Below, in pieces: positions 56,201 through 64,000 of a DNA stretch of 64,000 nt (position 1 is its first letter; every line of letters starts with the position of its first letter). A model generated the notes under the pieces. That model made no database searches. It was given only the letters and a program-made list of their open reading frames with translations, and was not told the DNA's origin. The position numbers and the translations under genes are program-made. The stretch comes from Gossypium raimondii. Its lineage: Eukaryota; Streptophyta; Magnoliopsida; Malvales; Malvaceae. Where the stretch lies: positions 4,249,501 through 4,313,500 of the forward strand of contig NC_068577.1 of assembly GCF_025698545.1 (NCBI RefSeq). The letters are read 5' to 3'.

Positions 56201-59200
56201 AATGAGTGAAGTCTATTTTGGATGGTACAACACATACCTTGCCTAGAAGTATCTGCGCTTTCAAGCCTTGAAACTTGCAAACCAACACCCCGGATGTCCT
56301 TGACATCTTATATGGAATCAACTTAAAAGGTTATAGATAGTTTAAAAGCCTAAACTAAATTCATCAAATCTAACAGTTCTAATAGAAAATACTGCCTAAA
56401 ATCTATTTCCAGATGGTGAGCATCAGGTGAAATCTGTCCACCGATTCCCAAAAGATGTTCCAGAATATCATGTGCATAATTTTCCTTAATGAAAGTTACT
56501 TGAGCAAAGTGGTAGTAATTGGTAAACACAATACATTAGAATTATTTTGCCAGAAGCAACAATAGAGAGATCTCGAATCTGCCCTATAATAAAGTTTCAA
56601 AATGTAGTTCAAGGCTAAATAAAATGACAAATCTGCTTGGGCTATTTTCTTTAATAACCATTGCCAGTTCCTAGAAAAACTGAGCTGAGAAACAAGAAAA
56701 AATATTAAAGATTGAAAGGTTTCCCACTCAACAAAGTCAATCAACCTCAATACTTTCGACATAAGGTCCACATTCATGCTTGGAGCCATAGCAACATATA
56801 CATTACATTTAAGCTGAAACATCCAGAGGAAAAACCAATGGCATGGATAAACTTTTCCTACAGTTTGAGACTCTTTTAACTTTTTTCACGTCTCGAGCTA
56901 ACATACCTATGTGGAAAGATCCAAAGAGCTGCTTTGAAATCCTCTGAAGCACTTCAATATCATCAGTAGCAAGTGGAACCTATTGTGACATTGGGCAACG
57001 CAATAATATGTGAATATGTAGTGAACGTGTATATGCACATCTCGCTGTTTATGTGAACTAATACCAATGGATAGACAGGGTAAGCACAGTGCAAAAATAA
57101 CCAATGAGCATTTACTTAATAGTGGAACTGCGAAAAAATTTACAGTTCTGACATGGTTTAAAAATATAAATAATGTGTATTTATATGATAAGGCATGAAA
57201 AAATGATGTTACCGTTGTGCTATGGCTCAGGTTTTCGCAGTCTCCACAGCCCATAAACTTTGCAGGCTCTCCAGCATCTTTTCTTCTCTTTTTTATCTAG
57301 ACATGAGTATTACACACCAGAACATTTCTAGTTTATTTCAGGCCTTGATACATTCTACTGTCTCAGATTATCTTCCAAAGCAATTCAGCAAAAGAATATC
57401 ACTCAGATCATTTTAGTAAAGTGATACCTCATATAACCCAATACCAAAGAAGAGCGTACCTTAAGTGTGAAAGTACGCCCTTGCACCCCACACCCTTGCA
57501 AGCGTAACGAGACCTCTTTGCAAAGGTCTAAAAGGAAATGCTGAGCCTACAAATAATCAATTAACAATGTCTTCCTCAGTTAAAAAGAAAAAAAAAACAA
57601 AAAGATCACCCCTGAGCCTTTAGAATACATCAGACTACTGACATGTTGAAGATCCCTGAATCTTACACCCCAGTTCACTTCAGCCCCCACAGACTTGCTC
57701 TCCTGCAAGTTACATCAAAAGTAAGTATGACTAATAGGAATAAATTCACAACTAAGGAAAAACTCTTCAAAGTTCAAAATTGACCAATCCAATATTGTCA
57801 GATTGAAAGAATAAACTTCTACGCCATCAATTATAATAGACAAGATATGTTCTTCCTGACGACCAAAACTCCAGTTCTGAAATGGTATTTCTAGAACTTA
57901 GTTTTCTGTGCAAGAATAACTTTAATGGAGGTGGAACAAGTAAAATTATCAATAAAGATAACATCAAATGTACCTCTACTAACCTATTAGTTCATTTCTC
58001 TATTAAGCTGAAAGGAATTTCAGAATTCAAACATGCATTTCTCAATACAAAAAAAAATTATGTTACATAGCTTGAATATATGGATGTGACCTGCAATGCA
58101 AATGAGAATCTCTAAAAAGGGCAGGGCTACACAAGTGTGAAATCAGGCAACTCTTGGATGAGAAGAGTATGCAGTTGGACAAACCTGAATCATCCCAACA
58201 AGCCGATTATCCATTCCTCTACTGTAATTCCAGAGCATCTCACCAGTTTTAATCCCAAAATACTTTTGCAGGGAGTCCTGCAGATGAAGTGAGGATTGAT
58301 ATACACAACAAATTAGATTAATATTCCACCACAGAAGTAACATTATATCCCATTTCTGGGATAATGATCTATTCAGTCTCGTCCATTTACCCAAACTTGC
58401 ACATTAGAAATTGTAAATTGACCACTTCAATATAAGGAAGTACACCATATTTCAAATGAAATCCGGTACTACCTTTGAAATCAAACGCAACTCCCCACAA
58501 GTTCGAACATTTTTATTTTTCAATTTTTCAGCCAGTACATGACCTATTCCAGGGAGTACTTTTATTGGAAGTTGATCCAAGTACTCATCAACCTGCAAAT
58601 GAAAAGAACACGGTGGTCAGCACCGAAGAATTTATTGAAGATTTATCAGTTTACAGATATTTTCAAAAGGATTCTTGCAATCCAATAAAACCAAAACTAT
58701 ATATCACTAAGAAGCAAGTCTAACGTGATCAGTTCGATTTTAACCATATAGAAAAAGGCATATCCATGCTGATACTGGAAGTTCAAGTCCACTTATGAAG
58801 CTCCTATTAGTTTTGCAGATAGAGCTTTTCTACTGGCTACACTGCTTGATAGAGCCTTGAGTTGAGCAATATAAAATATTGAACGCTTATTTGGTATCGT
58901 TCAATCACAACACAATCATAACAATATATGGCACTCAATAGCTGCATCTACAAAGGTTAAACAAAGCTTACACATGTGCATTGCAGTTTACTTCACTGAG
59001 GCTAGTGCTTTTCTTGCACCTTGCGCTTAAGGCTAAATAAAGGTTCTAGTGCCAAGAGTGCACCTAGCTCCCTAGACAACACTGATTTCACTTTTAAAAT
59101 TAAGCGCAGGATAGTTAGCTTTCCTTAATGTGTTATGTGTCATTACAACAGAATCTAACATTTAATATGCTCCATAGAAACCAACAATTAGGATAGTTTA

Positions 59201-59458
59201 ATATACTTTAGGGAACAGAATGAAGACATAATTTACATTCAAAAAGATACATGTTGAAGAGAATGAGCATTCTTCAAGAATTCAATCAAGGATCATTTTG
59301 GTATTTAAAACTAAGTGCAGGATGGTTACCAATCCTAATACTGCATTTTCTTGATGTGTTATTGTCATTAAAATTTCTTATAGTAAAATATAGTACAAGA
59401 GAACCCAACATTTAACGTCTCCAAACTCCACAGCTTGGAAATTGCAAAATTATCAAAA

Positions 59459-59506
<48 letters not shown>

Positions 59507-62500
59507 TTAGCTGAGCATACCCTCTCAGGATGGATATAACATTGACCATTTGGTTTAGCAGTTCTAGTGGCTAGACGGGCCATAAGCATGTTCTCTGCAA
59601 TCCCAGCACTTGCAGTGCATCCTGTAGCTTCAGATATTTCCTTTCGTACTGCTGAAGCTAAAAGCTGAGGATCTTTACCTTCTAAGTCTGTGACATCTAA
59701 AAATGCTTCATCGCAGCTGACAGCCTATATTCAACAATAATTGTGACATTAGCAATAACAAAGGCTTTCCTTCTACCAAAAGACAGACTTGATCCAATAC
59801 ATCATGAGCAGACCTGAACTCTGTTGCAGTGTTTATGCAAGATGTTATAGAATTGATCGGCAACCTGCATAATTAAATTATATATGAGAAAAAGCAAACA
59901 GGACTAAAACTCCAAAGAAAAAAAAAGTATTTTCCTAAGATGTAAAGTTGGAAACATGAATCCACATCTAGGACTTTATTCTTAGTAAGATCAACTAATT
60001 CAAGGTCCTCTTTTTTATAGTTTCCATCCATGACCACCTTAGTCATGTCATTCCCCCTTTGACATGCACATCCTCCATTCAAAAGGAAAAGAAATGCAGA
60101 AATAGAAGTTATAAAGGAGGACAGCAGAAGAAGAGAGATGAGGGAACCACGACACTCTTCCTTATCTATGCAAGTGTAACAGCAAAATTGCATACCCAGT
60201 TGGTGATTTACCTCCTCATATGATTCAAAGTTGTACGGGAGAATAACAAGTTGGGGGCATAGACTCTTGGCATCTCTAACAAACATTCCTGCCTTAATTC
60301 CTGAAGCATAATAAAAGTTTATCAATCTCATGCTGAATAAAAGCTCTCCAGCTAAAATATTACAGAAAATGTAGAAATATAACTTAGATAAAAACCAACC
60401 ATAATCTCGAGCAGGATAATTTGCAGAAGAGATTTCAGCAGTTCCTTTTGGATTGTCTGAATGGCATACAGCTACAGGCTTGTCATTTAATTCAGGATGG
60501 CTCCTGATAACCACCGAGACAAAAAACAGTCCTGAAGCAACATATTAGTATCAATCCAAAACCACATGTACAGAGAAGAAAAGGTCGTCCTCCATAGACA
60601 TCTACAGATTTGTAACTCATCCTAAAAGCCTAATCCCATATACCCCATTATCAATTATCAATTATCAATACAACTATGGTATTAAAAAAGTAAGAGGATA
60701 GACAACAAAAAGTCAAGGTTAAAAGCTCAATTACCATGTCAATATGGATAATGGGAGTCTTTTGAGTACCAGCAGAGACATTCGAATGAGACTTTGTAAA
60801 TCCATTTGACAAACTAGGAAAACGGTTACGATATCTATTTCTCCAGGTTCCAATGAAATGCAGCCTTGAATTCTACAATAATTAAAAGACCCGTCAGTGT
60901 ATAGCTGTTATAACAATATCTACAGACATAAACAACTCAAACGCATGAATGCCCTTTCAAAGCGAAGCCAAGAAAGCATTAATATTACCAGTCCAGTTAA
61001 TCAATTACTACTGATATAAACAAGTTCAGCGAAAAAGTTACCACAATGAAACGCTCGATAAACAAAACATATTGTGCTACTTGGGCCACTAACAGGGATT
61101 CAATAAACTTCAAATGGAACTATGGCAATCACCATATGCCAGTCTACAGAATACACTGGTAATTAACTCCATAAGGCATACTCAAACAATTAGCCACAGA
61201 AAGGTTTAACATTCCTAATACTTGGGGGGGGGGGGGGGCAGAACAATTGGCTTGAAGCAAATATCGCAAAGGATTATAGAGAACTAATCAAATATCGCAC
61301 AGCAATGTGAGAAAAGGAAATCATTAATCTATTCAATACCTTGAAGTAATTCTCCACAAAATTGGGATCTCCAAGAGTTGAATGCCGATGCTTGGAAGGT
61401 CCAATGACTGTTGATGTGGGTGATCCTCTTATACCATGATTGTCAAAACAACGGCTACTAACAGATGAAGAGGACTGTTCAGGAGAGGCCTGAAGTCTGT
61501 CATTTGCCATGCTTTCATCCTCCTCCTGCAGATTACTCTGTTCTACCACCTTTACTTCCTCAGGTTCTTCACCATAGCTGTTACTTGGCCCATCAATTAC
61601 TGTTTTATCAGTATTTTCATACTTAAGCTCATCATTTTCTTCAGTAGCTTGCTTCCTCCGTTCAAAAGAATTACCTGCTTCAGAAAAACTTGCATCCTTT
61701 GATGCATCCTTCAAACATAAAACCTCATTTTCATGTTTTACTTCACAAATTGCATTTGTAAAAGCACCCTCATCCGCAGGATTACATTTTGTAGTGAAGA
61801 AGGCTGACAATGTAGGTTGATTGTTAGCAAGCTGGTCAAGCTGGTAAGGAACCCCTTGAGCAAACAAAACAAGATCCATAATAATTCAATAAGATGGAAA
61901 AATGATAGTTGACACTATTCATTACAGAAAGTAAGACAGATAAATAAAATTATCAAAGCTCCACAAGGAATACTATTTCATTGGAGTTAAGGTTCAATAG
62001 TTAATCGACCATTTCTCTATGCTTATCTCTTCTACTATATAACCATAAACTGCAAGCCAACTAAATGCATCAACTTACAACTCAAAAGTTTGTTGGCAGC
62101 AACAGAATCTAGAATCCACATAGGTTTCACTACAGGAAGTCCACTGCTAAATGACCTACATTCAAATCAACAACAATAACTACCTCAACTTACAATCAAA
62201 ATCCGCTTTAACCATTCTGAGCATGGAAAAATAATTTAATTTTTTTTTAATGAACCTGAGATTCTTGATTTTACTGTCAGGAAGATTGCTGCAGATGATA
62301 TGAGTGACTCTATGCCTTGAAAAATAATTCTCAAATCGACCACCGTGGTTTAACATATATTGTCGCAGCTCCTGCACATTTCATCATCAATACAAACAAC
62401 AAACGTCACCAAGTAAAAGCCATAAAACATGAATTGCGGAAATGAACTAAACAACACTAGATGGAATTCAAGGAAAAGTAGAAAAGAACTAAACCTGGCT

Positions 62501-62915
62501 AGATGGAACCGTGAAACCATCAACAAATATAGAAACCCCGTGAAAAATAGGTTTCGCAGAAGAATCGCTACGAGTAGAATTCGAAGCCTCTGCATCAAAC
62601 TGATTTTGAAGCTTTCTATTCTTCACTACCATATAACTACAAAATGATAATAAGAATAATAACTAACAACCGAATCATAACTGAATTGTTTTAAACATTA
62701 AAAAGAACTAAAAGAAGAGAGAAAAATAATGAAAACCTTCCAAAATCAGAGAAAGGAGAAGAGCGAAAAGAGGAGCGAGAGGAAGATAGAGAATTGCTGC
62801 CCCAAGCCATGCCTAGGGTTTTCTGGTTACTTGTCCTCTTCTTGCTGCTATTACTTTGATTTTTCGAAGAATGTGAATTGAAGCTTCGTTTCGAATTAGA
62901 GGAATCCGCACTCAT
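53240..62915 (-). CDS. REV1: DNA repair protein REV1 (Y-family translesion polymerase), one-base deletion in exon 7
   Basis: REV1 is a nuclear deoxycytidyl transferase and scaffold for translesion synthesis. Exons from the ATG at 62915: 62915-62737, 62636-62495, 62371-62256, 62155-62079, 61854-61340, 60872-60735, 60531-60400, 60300-60212, 59864-59814, 59724-59521, 58592-58473, 58277-58185, 57702-57643, 57546-57460, 57296-57213, 56979-56907, 56306-56238, 56083-55988, 55657-55361, 55276-55203, 54788-54196, 53784-53724, 53293-53240 (TAG). All introns are GT-AG. Total 3,404 nt, one short of 1,134 codons plus stop. Domains: BRCT about 92-176; catalytic HIDMDCFF about 386-393 and SCDEAF about 483-488; ubiquitin-binding motifs near 827-846 (NLPSELLSEL) and 946-965 (QLPEELRADIF); C-terminal partner-binding domain to 1134. 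Exon 7 is 132 nt where phases on both sides require 133: six T at 60521-60526 instead of seven within DCFF. As written the frame is lost there. Confidence 0.93.
59461..59501. repeat. (AAT)n microsatellite in REV1 intron 10
   Basis: About 13-14 uninterrupted AAT/ATA units between exons 10 and 11. Confidence 0.95.
61224..61238. repeat. Poly-G run of 15 in REV1 intron 5
   Basis: Fifteen consecutive G on the plus strand, between exons 5 and 6, in otherwise AT-rich sequence. Confidence 0.9.
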
Positions 62916-63398
62916 TTTATTCTTGGAACTGAAAGATCGTGAAATCGTTCAAAAATAAAATCACCGCCACAACCGAGAAAAAAAAAACAAGAAGAAGAAA
63001 GAACAAAATTAGCGGGAGAATTTCAGTTCAGACACTTTACAATAGGCGTATGCAATACGCTATCTGTATACGGTATTCATTAAGTTCATAATTATATAGG
63101 GTTAATTTAACGTTTGATCCTGTAATTTCATCAAATATGCAATGTGGTACCTGTACAAAAATATTGTGTAATTTTGTACCTATATCATTTCTGAGTATTA
63201 ATCCACCTAGAGGCTTAATACAAGAACAGAAACCTGCCGGCTTGATAACATGCAATTTGGACGGTGGATTCACATATTTGCGGATATCCGATTCGGATTT
63301 AACGGATTCAAATCATATTTGGATTCAGATTAAAATGGTTATCAACTGCAAATTCAGAGCAGATGCAAATAAATCCGCTCAGGTATTCATTATTCCAT
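62916..63398. other. REV1 leader and upstream region
   Basis: The 5' untranslated region should lie just above 62915 (purine/pyrimidine-biased to about 63010). Beyond that the sequence is AT-rich. No gene is seen; a 90-codon open frame at 63137-63409 has no recognisable features. Confidence 0.45.
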
Positions 63399-63625
63399 CA
63401 CTAAAATAATATCATTTACTGACAGAAGCTTATACTGACGGACTGAATTAGTCAATATAAACGATTTCTGACGGATTTAACCCGTCAATAATTTTAATAG
63501 CATTTATTGACCGACCACAACATCCGTCTATACGAATATTGCTTACCGACGGATGGTAAAATACCATCACTATAGGTAGACCTTATATCGACGGATGGTA
63601 ATGGACGTCAGTAAATGTACGCATG
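63399..63625 (+). mobile_element. Possible CACTA-type transposon end with subterminal repeats
   Basis: CACTA at 63399 is followed by closely spaced GACGGA/CCGTC motifs in both orientations (63437, 63469, 63483, 63521, 63549, 63580 and others). Several have the form GACGGATGGTAA. Clustered subterminal repeats next to a CACTA terminus are typical of CACTA/EnSpm ends. The opposite end is not in the window. Confidence 0.4.
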
Positions 63626-64000
63626 TGGAAACTTTTTTCCTAATAAATTATTTACTTTTAATTTCTAAATGAGGTTTAAAATTAATTGTGTTTTTTAGGT
63701 ATAAATGTGTTAAAGGTTCTTGTATTTTTTTTGAAATTTAAAATATTTTAACTTTGAGATATTAAGTTTCTATATTTTAATTAAATTTTATTTTTTTCTT
63801 GATTTTATTTTTTTTAAATATTTTTTATGTTTTTAGTTAATATATGGAAAAAATATTTTTTTAAATATATTTACATTTAATGGGTGAAGACCAATTTGTT
63901 AATATTAAGTGACTTAAGTTTTGAAGCAGTATAGAACATGTCCATAATGTATTCTCTCACATTTCCTTGTCCCTTATACTTTATAGACATCAAAGAAGTC
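63626..64000. other. AT-rich right end
   Basis: T-rich low-complexity sequence; nothing recognised. Confidence 0.6.

Noticed and set aside
59873..60514. 213-codon frame as a separate minus-strand gene
   Set aside because: It reads REV1 exons 7 and 8 together with introns. Its first codon is an internal GTG of exon 7.
1..64000. CRISPR arrays, bacterial operons or prokaryotic regulatory sites
   Set aside because: The tandem arrays have no unique spacers and the region is plainly plant nuclear DNA with spliced genes and LTR elements.

Overview
The window looks like nuclear DNA of a dicot plant. It is AT-rich, has spliced genes with GT-AG introns, and is crowded with nested LTR retrotransposons, an endogenous plant pararetrovirus and small DNA transposons. 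The repeat types and gene families would fit a Malvaceae species such as cotton, but that is an impression, not something shown here.

Only two genes look functional or nearly so. One is a plant basic secretory protein (BSP, zincin-like family) of 225 residues at 45499-46176 on the minus strand. The other is a 23-exon gene for the translesion DNA polymerase REV1 at 53240-62915 on the minus strand. Every REV1 splice phase closes except in exon 7, which is one base short in a homopolymer inside the catalytic motif. Three further genes are broken: a 5-methylthioribose kinase relic (1563-3138) and two more BSP copies (3615-4295 and 13899-14576).

The main structural fact is a direct tandem duplication. 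Unit 1 is about 9462-41089 and unit 2 is 41090 to about 48960. Unit 2 is close to the ancestral 7.9 kb. Unit 1 swelled to 31.6 kb by four later insertions: a solo LTR (14999-17747), a pararetrovirus complex (about 18066-35443), a second solo LTR (36029-38553) and a MULE-type transposon (39331-40447). For each, unit 2 shows the unfilled site, exactly for the two solo LTRs and the MULE. Unit 2 has one private insertion, a 150-bp MITE (43028-43177).

Region by region: 1-1560 is intergenic with a foldback MITE; 1563-3138 is the kinase relic; 3615-4295 is BSP relic 1. From 4690 to 11902 lies a decayed plus-strand Copia element interrupted by a second Copia whose gag-pol-3'LTR portion is inverted relative to its own 5'LTR. 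From 12784 to 13687 lies a long-inverted-repeat element. BSP copy 2 has one nonsense codon. The pararetrovirus holds a direct repeat of a late gene plus promoter, movement-protein and protease remnants, and an inverted arm. A 9,963-bp Gypsy element (20155-30117) with 88-bp and 95-bp tandem repeats is inserted in the viral coding sequence. Unit 2 then repeats the Copia pieces, the long-inverted-repeat element and the intact BSP gene. The stretch 49129-53239 is AT-rich without recognised genes, REV1 follows, and the right end carries what may be the end of a CACTA-type transposon.
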